From: Tyto alba | Taxonomy: Eukaryota > Chordata > Aves > Strigiformes > Tytonidae | Direction: 5' to 3' | Length of the DNA: 64,000 nt | NCBI RefSeq assembly: GCF_018691265.1 | Contig: NW_024881329.1 | Location: 2,604,001 to 2,668,000 of the forward strand | In this document: piece after piece, positions 25,366-38,109 of the stretch | Layout: each line of letters opens with the position of its first letter | Numbering within the stretch: the stretch's first letter is position 1 | Translations under genes and position numbers: made by a program | The notes under the pieces: model-generated | Told to the model about the DNA's origin: nothing | Database searches by the model: none | The model's input: only the letters and a program-made list of their open reading frames with translations

Positions 25366-27056
25366 CATCACAAAAGTGTCCTATATGATGGCCCTATTAG
25401 CTCGAAAAGATGTCAGCTGAATTCTACTGCTCAGATAAAACAGAAGGATGCTAAAGCTTTTCTCAGCCAGATTTATTATCAATATTCTTATCTGTATCTG
25501 ATGAGAAGAGTGTGACTCTCTCTTCCAGAGGTAATCCCTGCCAGACTAATCCCTACTTCTATCACTTCAAGATTACTTAGTTGCATTACACTTCATTTTA
25601 ACACCCCTGGGAAACTGAAGCTGAGGAACAATTCTATGACCAATTTTCAAAGCAGCATCATGACAAAATTATTATTACACCAATATTTCTGGGTTTGTAG
25701 CAGCTGCCACTAGGTTTCTAAATGGAGTTTAAAATACTAGGATCAACCTGTAAATCCCTAAATTTATGGGATATGGTTACCAGCAGGACTGCCTCTTGAT
25801 TCCTTTACAACTGTCCTGGCTGAGATTTCTAGGGGTGCTTCAGTGGGAATTCTCTGATTATAAATCAAAGAGGTCACAGACAGAATGGTTTTCACAGGGA
25901 TGGTGTAAGGGCTGGAGATAGTTGGATGAAAGCTGTATTTTGTAAAAGAGAAAGGAAATGGTTATTGCAATTTTACTACAAATTACGTATATCCATAGTT
26001 CATAGAATAGGAATGAACAGCAGTGCATGAGTCTCCTCTGCACAGGAGCTTTTATGAACTTATATCCATTTAATTATTGCTAGATACTTAGTGCTTTTGG
26101 GGCAAGAAGCAGAGTAATGTTCTTCTGGTGCAAAGCATTGTCACCTGAGAAATTCCCATTTAGTTTCAGCAGCTCTAGATCAGACCTATTAAAAGAAACA
26201 GCCAAAGCAAAAGCCTTTACAAGAAACTCAACCTAGTTAAATGTTCACAAGTGCTGTAGAGAATATTTTCATAAAGCAGACAGAGTTACAGAAGTACGAT
26301 CTCCATGCAATGAATTAGAGAAATCTTGAATGGTTTGCATAATTATTCAATATTTTTCTATGACTTTCATTTAAAGAACTTTTTATTATGACTACTCGCA
26401 CTTCCACATGTTGTCTTTCATATAATGCTTGGGATTTAATATACTTCTGATTTTTAAAAACTATTAAAATTAATTAAAACCAGAAATAAATGATCCCATT
26501 ACATGGTTGGGCATATTCACCTTCCATTTCACAGAGCTTCTTCAGAAGAAGGAGCACCGCAAAGGTCTCAAGATCCATATTTCATTAAACAAATAAATAC
26601 AAAGACAATCATACTAAAAATGCATGGAATAGTAAGCCACATCTCACTTGAGTATAAACCATATTAGGTTTTGATGTAAACCATGATCAGAGAAGTATAC
26701 ATAGTCCCATGTTTTTTATGCCCCATTGCTTTTGCCACAGTTGCTTTCTTCACCAGTTATTTTTTGGTGAATTCACAGGGTAAATAGAAAATTAAACAAG
26801 GAGCCTCCACCCCTCCACTGTTACAGTACTTTACTTGTGTTTCATTAATTTAGTTCAATTTATGTTTATTTTAGTTAGAGCTTTCCTAGTTTTCACTGAC
26901 TTACGGTTCCTATTGTCTTGGCAACACAGCAACCCTGCTCCATCTTTCCTCTCCATTTCTCCATTTAGCCACAGAGAGCATCAGTACCAGCCACTGTCTT
27001 CCTGTGCGTTCAGTAGTCCTCAGAGGGTGTGATGAAAGTCAGGAGTTGAGTATTCC

Positions 27057-27165
27057 TGGGCCAGGTTCTCACTGTCAGCACAAACCTGAATGAAGCATAA
27101 ATCAATGCATCTGTTTCAAAAGATATTGTACACCAATTCAAGCAGAGATTTGGCCCCTTTTTGGC
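27057..27165. repeat. archosaur palindromic MITE-like relic
   Basis: The left arm 'gggccaggttctcactgtca' and the right arm 'acaccaattcaagcagagat' followed by 'ttggcccc' form imperfect inverted termini about 110 bp apart. This is the layout of an ancient palindromic nonautonomous DNA element common in archosaurs. It is strongly decayed. Confidence 0.45.
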
Positions 27166-27539
27166 AATGCAGCTGTTGGATACCATACAAAGTAACTGGG
27201 CAGTTAAGGAGTCTGCCTGTTTTTAGTAACTTTAATAAGTAATCCCTCTGGGCTCTTTACAACTAAATACCAATTCTTCAATTCTCTTTATATATGCCAG
27301 TTTGAATTTCATGGCTGTTTCTTGGTTCCACATGATATTCCCCCATCTGCTGCCAAGGGTGGAAGGTGAGTAGCAAATCGAGCTGCGGATGTTAAGAAGA
27401 GGACAGCGTGGGCTCCTGCTTAAGGTAATCATTGATACTCTGGGAAACTGTATTCCTTCCCTGCCACTGTGATAGTCCTGAGATAACATGCTGCAAGATA
27501 AGAAGTCACATATTTGACACGGGTTCATTAATTGCTTCC

Positions 27540-27900
27540 TACTCCTTAAATATCTGTTCAGATGTGCTAAGGATTTGCAGCTGAAATTAGCATCAATGAG
27601 AACTATTTAATTTATAACGCCCAACACAAATTGAATAAACAATTTGCATCTAAATTGCTCTGTCTCATTTTCCATCTGGAAAATGTGAATAAAAATAACT
27701 AATCTAACAAGAATGTTGTGGGGGAAAATGTGTGAAGTACTGGCATACTAAGCAATGACTGCCATAGGAAAACCCACAGGGGAATTAATAATGTCTTTTT
27801 ATAAGGGTTTCATTAATATTCAGTAAATAAGTAAGATCTCCTGACCAAATAACAATGATAATGAAATTAATTTTGGTTAGCTAAAATTAAACACTCTTGC
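27540..27900. promoter_or_regulatory. candidate MIR-derived conserved AT-rich element
   Basis: This block contains an octamer-like ATTTGCAT (27644-27651 region), several ATTA/TAAT cores (GGAATTAATAATG, CATTAATATTC, GAAATTAATTTTGG) and an embedded MIR-like stretch (27660-27720, 'ctcattttccatctggaaaa'). MIR copies are known to have been recruited as enhancers. Here the enhancer role is inference from motif density only. Confidence 0.25.
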
Positions 27901-30900
27901 ACTAAAAGAGGTATGGTCACCTGGAAAAAAAAAAAAAATACCAACATGAGATTGTGTTGCACTACAATCAGCTTGAACTTGGGAACTTCCCAACTTTAAA
28001 GCTGTCACTTTCTAACCTTAGTGATGATGCCAGTGTTATTCATATGAGAAATAGCAAAACCACTGCTGAATACAATTCCAAAATATTTATTTTTTTTAAA
28101 TAGTAATGAATCAGCTTCTATGCAGTACGTAAAAAGCCTCCATGTATCATCACCAAACTTACAGCATATAAGGTCTGAGTGAATTTTCTGATAACTTAGA
28201 AGTAAATCCATTAAGTAGATTAAGTTTAATTAAATCCAGTGTCCTACCAGAGATCTGTCATCTGTGACACTTTTGAATTGGACTTGAATGACCTTCCTGA
28301 CAAGTAACACCGATGCATCCAACTTTTCAGATAGCAAAAAACTACCAAAATCTCCTCGTTGCAGACATTAAATGGAGGTTAGCAATTGTTATGATTATTT
28401 AGGTTAGCGACAAGCTTGAGTCAAGTTAGCATGTGTCAGCATTTGTGGAGGTGCAAAGGAAAATGAAGAAGGGGTTTGAATGTCTTAGTCTTATCAGGGA
28501 AAAGCAACCCTAAAACTGTTAGCTGGCATGAAGACTCATGAGAGTAATGAACTGGCAGTTTAAATGATGATTAAGCTCAATAGTGTCTGCCAGGAGAACA
28601 CAGAAAGCTCTGTCACCAGGGAAGAAAAACAAAACTACAGCCTAGAAGACTGACAGCTCCTCATATCAATATCCTCATATTCTCTCTTCTATATCCCCAG
28701 AAGACTTGGGAGCAATGCAAGCTTCCTCAGAGCGTGCTGAAGGAGGAAAAACCTAGGTTAAGCACTACATCTGAATTGAATGTCCCAAGAGTGATGTCTA
28801 AGTAGTGTCCTTGTCTCTCCAACCACTTAATTCTAAGCTTGCGCTTAAATGCATGACTGAGTTTGTGCCTGTGACTCTCTGGATCCTGAACACTTTGTTA
28901 TCCTCAAAATATTTGTCTAACTTCGCCCTTCTCAGGCTGTTGCTCCTTAAGGTGCCCTCAGACAAAAGCACAGAGAAGATTATATTCTTTCTAGAAAGAC
29001 TAAGGGGCTCCAGTTTGCTTTATGCATTGCCTGCTCTCTCTTTACTCTTTCCATAGTGCCTCTTCCAACTGTAAATGTATGCAAAGAACCCACTCACTCT
29101 GTCTTACGCCCTTGTGGCTAAGTTGATGGGTTGAGCAAGGAGATGGACCATGCCTCAGCCTCTAATGCTGCAGGGAGACACCTGCCCATTGCCAAACCTG
29201 AGAGGCTGTAGAAAAATTCCTTTGTTCACATGTCAGGTGTTCCAAATAACACTTTTAATTATTTGGGATTTTGGAGAGGGTTTTTTTTTGCATTATGTAA
29301 ACTCATATACGGTTTCATAGTGTTCTTCCTGTTCATCACTGACTTTTTGGCCACAGGTCTGCTCACAAGTGATGGTGGGGTATGACAGCTTTACTGACAG
29401 GTACCTGGCAGCAGCTATGTTGAAGAGAATGACACTATCCCTGTGTGTCTGTCAGTTTGCCTCCCCACAAGGAAGCCACTTTGGTACTAGTTTATGGACT
29501 GGAGATTGCTTCATGCAGCAAAACCAGAGGCCTCAGTGCTTGACTCCTTTCTGCCATTGGAAATCAGTGGGAGTACAGTGCTGTAACTCAGAATAAGTTA
29601 CAAATTAAGTGAGATGGATGTTTTTACAATGTTCTAATCTACAAGGTAAGTGGGAACATTCATTCCTGTAGATGGGAACAGTGGCTGCATCAGTTCATAG
29701 AGATGTAAGGTTTAATTCCTCAATTTGTATACAAACACTAAAACAATGGGATTCCTGTGTATGCAAAACTCATTCAAGTCGATTATCTATTGGGTGTTAG
29801 ATTAGACTGCCTGCAAGACAAATTGCGTATGTTGACTGAAGCCAAAACCAAGGCTACTGTGAAATGTACTTTGAAATCTAAGACATCACATAACTGAAGA
29901 ATGAGTTTACATAAAAAAGGCAAAATGATGAAAAGCACTGTCATTAAGCACTGTATTGATAAAGATAACCTCTCCCATTATTTGACTGGCATCTGTTGGC
30001 TTATGCTTGCATTGCTATTCTACCTCTGTTCCTAAATCATGTTGAAATGTAAGACTTTCCATATTTATTCACATTTCTAAAAGATGTTGTGTGAGCAACT
30101 GAGGATGAAGCAAAGGTGACTACTGTCAGGCAACTGAAGCCAACTGATTCATTAGCTATCCCAGTTTGCCTTTATGTCCTTTGAAGTAGTCCATCCTCAC
30201 TGAACTTAAACTCCCATAAAGCAACACCACCACCTACAGCTCAAACATCAGACTCTCCACCATATGCTAATTGCATCTCTCTGTCCTGAGCTAAAGATGT
30301 GTCAGACCCAAGAGTAACAAATTACTTCTTTTGAAAATACACAGTATCAATTTCATTTTCATTATCCAAAACTAGAGGTTGGTTTGGAAAAAAAAAAAAT
30401 AAACAAAAGGAATGAAACACCTCAATGCAGCTTGTTTAAAAGATTCTTCTCTGATTTCTGCAGTACAGGGCTCCCCATGAAATGCCTTTTATGCATTGTA
30501 AGCAGAATGTTTTAGTTCCAGAGCAATCCAAGTTCCTCAGAAACTGGTGCTTCAGTATTTCTATGGAAAAAAATACCTTCGTCAGCAATGGGAAATCATG
30601 TGGTGCATGTTACAGAGAGACTTCTTTTTCCCATACTACTGGGAATAGATACCACAGCACAAAAATCGTTTTACTGCAATCATTTTCCAGTGATTATTTC
30701 TTACTTTCGTTCTTTGTCTTACGCTGCCAACCACACTGTGCACTGTGGCTTTGGCAGGCTGAAAGCGATCCTTTGCCCTCGGTTTCACAAAGGTGGGTAC
30801 CAGGCTGCATTGCACAGCTGAGGGAACCATGGTCTCCACGGTGACAGTCAGAGAGAAAGCTAAAATCTTGTTACTTGCAGATAATAGGAGTTGAAGGGAA

Positions 30901-31567
30901 GTGAGAGAGCCAAGAGATGCTATTCTGTCCCATGGCCTTTACCCATTCCTCCCTGAAGTAGTAAAGCCAATTTGTTAGCAGCTTTTGGCTCCTTGTCTTC
31001 CCTAGAAGGCTGTTAGTGCTTTTTTTGTGCAAGTGCAGTCTGACTGTTAGAGGGAACCACAAAAGCTTTAACATAGAAAAGGCCAGTGATTACCTGAATT
31101 TCTTTTCTGTAACCCTGGCTATGCCTGTTTATGCACCATGTTTTCTACTGTCACCAGATGTACAGTTATGCAGAATAACGCATAGAAATTGTTCTTAAGA
31201 TGCAATCCTAAACCAGTCACGTAGCTGTTTATAGCTTTCAGCACCAAGATATTGGTTTATAGCTTTGGCATTAGTCCAGTCAAGAAAGCTCTGCTCAAGT
31301 GTTCTGTAGTTTGTTTTCACATGATTAACCAATTCATGATCAAAGGAGTCTTAAATGTGCTTTTTAAGTATTTCAGGGAACTGTAGGTAATAGACATTAA
31401 AATTTAAAAAAAATGATGAAACAAATGTGTGTCAATTTACTGGCAGCTTTGCTTAAATGAAAAGCTAAAAGTTCACTGGACAGGGGAGTTTCTTTCGGTG
31501 AAAAGGCACGGGAAGCTTAATAAGATTTCACTTCAAATAATATGATCCATAAGGTCAGTGGTACTGA

Positions 31568-31615
31568 TACTAATTTACACTAGCTGAAGATCTGAGCTTG
31601 TCTGTTTATAATCCA
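31568..31615. repeat. palindromic MITE-like fragment
   Basis: 'taatttacactagctgaaga' followed by 'tctgagct' matches one arm of the archosaur palindromic repeat noted at 25314 and 27057. It is too short to be certain. Confidence 0.3.
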
Positions 31616-33149
31616 GACCCCTACAGCATTCAAGTCATACTATATCTTACACTAATACTTAAAGGAGTTAGAACTGATAATAGAAAATGACTGCTGCCAA
31701 TGCTGAAAAGTGATTGACAGTGAGTTATGATTAGATGCAGCCACAGGGATCTGTTGTGCAAACACCTAAGCAATCAAAGGAGAAGACCCTGAAGAATTTT
31801 GAAGGTGTCATTCACAGGGGCTGCATTCTCTGAGGAGCCACTGACATGAGCAAAGAGAACTCTGTGGCCTGTTTTAGCAGGAGTTATCACCCCTACCTTC
31901 CCTGTACCCAACCTACCCCTGTGTAATGGATCTGTTCACAGGCTTACAGGCTTCAATTCTGTCAGACAAATGCATTTTTGGGGTGGATCTCAACAGCACT
32001 AGCTGCAAAACCTGCCTGCAGTCTGAGATCAGGACCCCCTGCCGCAGCTGCCTTTAGCCAAAGGACTTGGAACTTTGCCGCGGTGGCCACTACAGCGCAG
32101 TACCAGACATTTGCACTCAGTGCCTTGGGACTAGGAGAATGGAGTGTGATGCGAAAGGAGATAAAAAGGAGATCTGGTGTGCAGAGAGGAGGTGCCAGAC
32201 CCCACTGATGTAAGTGGGTTGGCCCTCCATCCTCTCCATACTCCATTCGGTCACTGTATAGACAATCAGTCACTACGGCGGATCGGTGAGATCAAGAATT
32301 ATTGGCCAGCTGGGAGAACCATGCTTGAAGTTAGTCATGTGCATACTTGTTTTCAAGACCTTGCCTTAGACAATACAGAATGCAAAGGTAAAATGCTACA
32401 TTATTTTCCACCATTGTATGGGTAGCTGGGAATAGCTTAAATGCTTTGTACCGTTACTAATGCTGGCAGAGTTACCAGCATAGTTTCTGCATGAGAGGGC
32501 AAGAAGTTTTTGACTTGTAATTTTCAAAATCTTTACAAGTGGGGTTGAAATTTTTTAAAGTGATCTCAGTACTCAAACATCTGACTTAGGATCACACAGA
32601 ACTGACTTGCTGTCAAAAAGCTAGCCAAAGGTCTGCCATATATAAACAGGTACCTCTTGCAGAAGGATCTCTCAAAGAGTAGGCTTCAGTATAGTTTGTC
32701 CACAGACCTAAATCTTTTCCTGTCTTTATGTCTTACCCTCAACCATCTTACTGTGTGTGCCCATGTTCCTGTTTATGCCACCTAGAGCTCTATCCAGAGA
32801 GCCTATGAGTAATAAGTATCTTCAACTGTTGTTACAGATAGCACAGCTTTTGCTATAATGGGAACAAGAACAGTATCTTGATCCTTTTGGTTTTCAACTC
32901 TTCATGATTCTCTGTTTTACAAGCAAAGTTGTTTATACTTGTCTCCTTTGAGATGGTCAGCCTGATTTCACATCATCGATAATCAGATGGAGTTCACAAC
33001 ACGCGCCAAGTTGCTAAAATTTGCAGAAAGTATTTTGGCTTTTTTTGCTTTTGAGTGTTCAAAGATTTCATGGCTTTTGGCAAGAAACAGAGAAAAAAAG
33101 CTGCCTTGTGGCTGCTGAATTGGGACTCCAAACTTGTTTTCAACCCTGT

Positions 33150-33235
33150 TTCTGTTGTAGACCTCGCAAATAATGCTGGGTAAATTATTTTACCTCTCTG
33201 TACCATATGGCTTTCTTTGTGAACTGGGGAGAGTC
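33150..33235 (+). repeat. MIR-like SINE fragment
   Basis: 'ctgggtaaattattttacct' then 'ctctgtacc', a diverged block, 'ctttctttgtgaactgggga' and 'gagtcatcactgggaga' follow the MIR 3' core order (gggcaagttacttaacctct, ctgtgcc, tcatctgtaaaatgggga). Confidence 0.45.
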
Positions 33236-35489
33236 ATCACTGGGAGAGGGATTGCCACATAGTGATGTCTGACCACTACTTCTTAAAATACAGCTCTTAC
33301 TCAGATTTGGACTTCTACATCAAATTGTAACATAAAATCTAATAATCTGTAAATGCTGACAAGAACAACATACAGGCAGCAGGAATTCCCTTTCTTAAAA
33401 ATGTGTTATTTTTTGTAAAAATGTCCACCAGAATGGAAACGGTGTTAAGGCCATGTCTCGCATTTACCACCACTGTTGTTTGCTTATTTGGTACGGTTTT
33501 TTAAAGTCTATTTATACTTGCTCAGGAACTGGTCTTTGGACTTTTAAGAGACATATGACACTATTCCCACCTAAGTTCATTACAGGTATTTTGCTTACTT
33601 CCACCATTCCAGTTCTGTCCTGTTTCACTAGTATTTCTTTCCAGGTGAGTTGTGTGTTCTTCACTTTAGGTATATTTTGTTATTCTTATTAAGTGAAATA
33701 ACTGGAAAACCCAATGAAATACCTCTTCTGTGGCCTCTCTCATCCTGTGCCTTGAAAGTTCTGGGACTGTTAATGTCAGTCTCTGTGATTTACTTGCTGG
33801 GGTGAAGTTGTTCTGACCTGCAATAACAAAGTACATCGTTGTTGGCTTGCATGTTATAAAAATGATGCACAATACTCACATCTGAAAGTCAGAATAAACC
33901 TTTTGCGCAGCTCTTTGGCAGTTCTACAAACGGTTGCAGTTAATCGATGCTATAAAACTTTCCTTCGGGCACTGGTATTCAGCGTTCACACTGGGAAATG
34001 CAGTTTGAGTCTGACATTTTAAATACCGGTGGTATTATCTAATGAAATAACTCGGGGTTTGAAAATTCCCATCAGTAAAAAAGCACAAAACTGCTGTTGA
34101 GCTAGGGTATCTAAAAACATCTTTTGGAGCACTGGGAAGAAAAAGAAGATACATTGCACAGACACTATTATTTTGCTACTCTTTTCCTGCAGACACTTTT
34201 AACTCGGCCAGGGGTCCACTGTCCCCTTGGTGCATCCATGTAATTTTCATCAACATTAATGGGAGCTACGTGTATGAGCTGATGAGGGCATACACTGAAT
34301 TCAAAATTCTTTTTTTCTTTATTAACAAGCGTCAAGAAAGTCTTGTCATGAGAGAAGCCCTTGAGACTTTTTTTTCTACCTTGCCATAATGAACACTGTG
34401 GATTTAGAAAACATTTCAGGATTTCTCCAGGATATATTTTTTTCATTTTGTATTTTACAGATTTGCCACTCTGAAATCAACCAGCTCCATCTCAGGGTCT
34501 GTGCAAAGAAAAGAGGCGAAGGAAAGGAAAGTCTCCCAGGTGATGACAAACTGTGGAAATTCCATAGGCTTTTATCTGATGTTTTAATAGTGGATAGACA
34601 TCTTCTTACATTTAGGTGTATAAAGGCTAATGATGGCATTTGGAATTTTGCTTTTATGAAGCCCTCAAAGAAACAACAGTATATCTATCGAGGCCATTTT
34701 CTTAGCATTTCCTGAAATTCTGGACACTCAAAAAAAGGATGACGCAAAGGACAGATGTAAAAAGATCATGGTGGAAAAGGCAGAGAAAAAAAAAAAAGCC
34801 TACTGGGACTACTATAAGTACATGCTATACTGTATCCAAAGCAAGCCCATGCCTAGAGGGCATAATCCATCCTTAAGTGTATGTGACCTACTAACCACAG
34901 TGAAGAAAAGAGCAGGTGATCTGATTTACTGCTTTTCTGAGAGAGTAACTTCTGCCTTGGCAGGAGAAATTTGAAGGCGGCACTCATGCTAATGTGTGAG
35001 CTGCTACTCCCATGAGAGTTCATGGACCATTCTTCAGAGTAGTTGTGTCCCAGCTTTTCAGCAAAACTGTTGAAAAGTTCAGCGCAAACTGACCATATTC
35101 AAAAAAGATGATCCTTCAGCCCTGCTGTTGGAGTGTTTGTTGTCCTTATTTCTAGGCAGGTGAAAGAAAACTATGTAATATGCAAAGAATGAGTTTCTGA
35201 TACAAATTTTCAAGAATCTCAGATTTTTCAAGGGTCTCCAAGTATATCATAAAGAACAGGTGAGATGGAAATATTTTCTGAAAATGAATGAATTTAAGAA
35301 AAGGAAGGTAAGGGCATTAAATGGGATTTTAGACATCTCAGCTTTGGGCTGCCTCCTTTCAGCTAATTTTGATAGGACCAATATTTAGGAGGGCAGGGGC
35401 TCTGCACTTTTTGGTAACTGGGCCCCCACCAGTGTAGTGGCAAATATCTGTGACACATAAACTCACCAGTTAGTTTGGCAATTCTTGCT

Positions 35490-35560
35490 CAGAGTGACTT
35501 GCCCAAGCACCTACAGTAAATCAAAAGCAAAACCCATATAACAGGACAGAGTTCTATTTT
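35490..35560 (-). repeat. MIR-like SINE fragment
   Basis: 'cagagtgacttgcccaagca' followed by a diverged 'cctacagtaaatcaaaagca' resembles the antisense MIR core. It is short and diverged. Confidence 0.35.
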
Positions 35561-37139
35561 CCAAAGTTTGTTTATTCAAGCAGTTCATAACACTTTCTTC
35601 CTGTTCCAGCTGAATCATTTAATCATTACAATGCTATAGTTTGTTTCAGCTTTTTATATTGCCAGCAGGTGGGGATTTAAAAAACACTTTGCTGTTCACC
35701 TTTTGGTCATCCTCGTAACTTTCATCTGCGTATTGTTTTACTTTGCTAGAGGCTCTCCCAGCAGACTGGTCTGTTCTCTGAAAAGCTGGATCACCTGTGG
35801 AGCTAGGAACTGTGACTTCTGGTGCTTGAATAGTTCTACAAAAACTTCAGAACTTCCTTCACTTTCTTTTTTTTTAAGAGAGTCTGCAATCCCCTCCTCT
35901 AATTCTTTGCTCTTTGGGGAGGCAGGGAAAGTGTTTCAGCCTTCAGTACTCTGGACTGCCTTGTTCTATACCTCATAGATTTAGGAGCTAGATTTTTCAG
36001 TTTTTATAAATACTAATTGTAGTTTTATGTTAGCAGCATTACCATAGCTCAGTTGTTTGAATATTGTTCTAATATCTAATAAATATTACATCTAGCGTCT
36101 GGTGCTCTCACTCTGAATGTGTTTGGGCCTCTTTGCTACTGAGTAGAAAGGCTCTGAAGAAAATCTGTTACTGAGGAAGATGGTAGTATTTCAGTGCATG
36201 CTTTTCGTTAGGTTTTTTGGGCTCTTTTTTTTTTTTTCTTTCTTTCCCCAAATGAACAAATGATTGCTGTAGTTAGGAAATACATTTTAAGGGAAATTAT
36301 GTTGTTTTTCCTTTTGTGATATAAACCCAGTATGTGGATCTGTATAAGCAACTGCAGCAATTGATAGACCTTAGTATGCAGATCTTCAGAACAGCTTCTT
36401 CCTTCTTGCCCATGCTGCTGCTGATAGAAGAATCCTGTAGCTGCTTTCGTTTTGATGAGCAACATCCTGTTAACCCCTCAAACTGTTCTTCAGTTCTTCA
36501 CACTCTTTCATCAGGTGAAACTCTTCCTATTGCTTTATGCTTGATTCCGCTGTCAGGTGTGCTGGCTGTTGCTAACCTACACCTGCCTCACAGTCTTCAT
36601 CCCAACTACTGTCCTAAGTCAGGAACTGCCTCATGTGATCTGTCTTCCCTAAAAGCTTATCTTTTGCACTTGCCACTGCTATATGTGGCAATTTGATTAA
36701 TAGATATAGATCTACTCACTGGTGCATAGTGGCCTCAGGTTCTTGGCTCCTTTGTTCTACTTGCCTACCGCTTAGCTTGGCACTCTTTTTGAGTAATGCC
36801 TTTTGTTTTCCATGAGACTGCTGTGAATACAAAGAGAATACGCATTTTTGTTCACCTCATCAATCTCTTTGCTCATCTTTTACCAACTACCTGGGATGGT
36901 GTATTTTTATGCAGCAGGGGACGCTTCATCATTTTGCCATCCCCATCAGTCGCTGGCCTGTCTTTACCTTCCAAAATTTTGTGGGAACCTAGGGCTGGAT
37001 GTCCTCTTCTCAAATTCCCAGGGGGTGCTAAACTGCTACAAGTCTGTGCACTTTGCCTATTTCCCACTATGTGTCAAAACCAGGGTATACATTATCTTCC
37101 AGGAGATACGGCACACTTCCAGATGACCATTCCTGTCTG

Positions 37140-38043
37140 AGGGTCATTTCTATAATTCTCCCTGCAGTAGGAATGGCAGGCTATTGTAACCAAGAAACCA
37201 AGTGCTTCTCGTAGTTAAAAGACAAATTATCCAACAGCATAACATACACAATGTTAAATTGTGTGATAAAAGCTCAGGAAGGTGATCAGAGAGGCAATAA
37301 GAGGAAGGAGGTGCCCAAACAATACTCTGCTGGCCTGCTCCCAGGCCCATGGCAGGGGCTGTCAGCACAGTCCCAGCTGAGCACAGGGACACAAGGGCTC
37401 TCCGACCAGCTCTTGGACTAAGGGCCTCACAGACTAGGGGTGGGACACACTACAGCATGCAAGGGAAAAGCAGTTCCTATCTCACAGGAGTTAATTATGG
37501 GATGTTTAGGGGAGGAACCAGAGTTGGAGAAAGGGAGAGGTTTAGGTGATTTGGGGAGGGACAGGACTGGGAAAACAGAGGGGTAAGCGAATAAAAAGGG
37601 CCGGTTGCATATACATAATTGGCTAGTCAGAATGTCTGTCTGGCTATGCCCTGTGCCTGATCAGCGCAGTCTGTCCTGTGTTCTTATTAAACTCTTTTCT
37701 AAATTTTTCTTGGGTGAGGGATCTCTGTTCTATGTGCACGTGTATGGGGGTGTGAGTTCAGCAACCGGAGACAGACTGCAGGCTGGAGGGAGTGTGTGTC
37801 TGTGGTGCAGCGACTGATCAGTTGTGGGTGTGTGATCACTAGCAAAGATCAAGCCAAACCAGTTGGTGAGTAGGTGAAGTGACCTGGGAGCAAGGGCTGG
37901 GGGGGCACAGCTCCGGTGGGAGGAGTGGGGGTCAGCCTCACTGGCTTGTACATGCAGGTGCCAGCAACTGAGCAGACTGGGATCCCGGAGCCAGCTACTG
38001 GGCAGACTGACTTTATGGGTCCAGTTGCTGGAGGCATCCACCT

Positions 38044-38048
<5 letters not shown>
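37140..38048 (+). mobile_element. LTR-like element, avian ERV family
   Basis: A TATA-like ATAAAAAG at 37591-37598 is followed 95 bp later by an ATTAAA poly(A) signal at 37686-37691, with 'gatcagcgcagtctgtcctg' between them. A GT-rich U5-like stretch comes next (gagttcagcaaccggagaca). This U3-R-U5 layout, and text resembling avian ERV LTRs I remember, support an LTR in plus orientation. The left end may be the TGTCTGAGGG near 37134 and the right end the TGCA before the AT repeat. No target duplication is evident and no retroviral coding region follows. The ends and the family are uncertain. Confidence 0.5.
37961..38036. repeat. 30-bp tandem repeat, about 2.5 units
   Basis: CCAGCAACTG, CCAGCTACTG and CCAGTTGCTG start at 37961, 37991 and 38021, exactly 30 bp apart. 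The first two are followed by AGCAGACTG and GGCAGACTG. The array lies at the 3' part of the LTR-like element and abuts the AT repeat. Confidence 0.8.

Positions 38049-38099
<51 letters not shown>
38049..38099. repeat. (AT)25 microsatellite
   Basis: A perfect alternating AT run of about 50 bp, likely polymorphic in length and cruciform-prone. It starts at the right edge of the LTR-like element. Confidence 0.95.
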
Positions 38100-38100
<1 letters not shown>

Positions 38101-38109
38101 TGACTAATG

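Noticed and set aside
34389..34715. 108-codon plus-strand open frame preceded by TTTTACAG
   Set aside because: No recognisable domain, and the opposite strand is equally open in this stretch; treated as chance.
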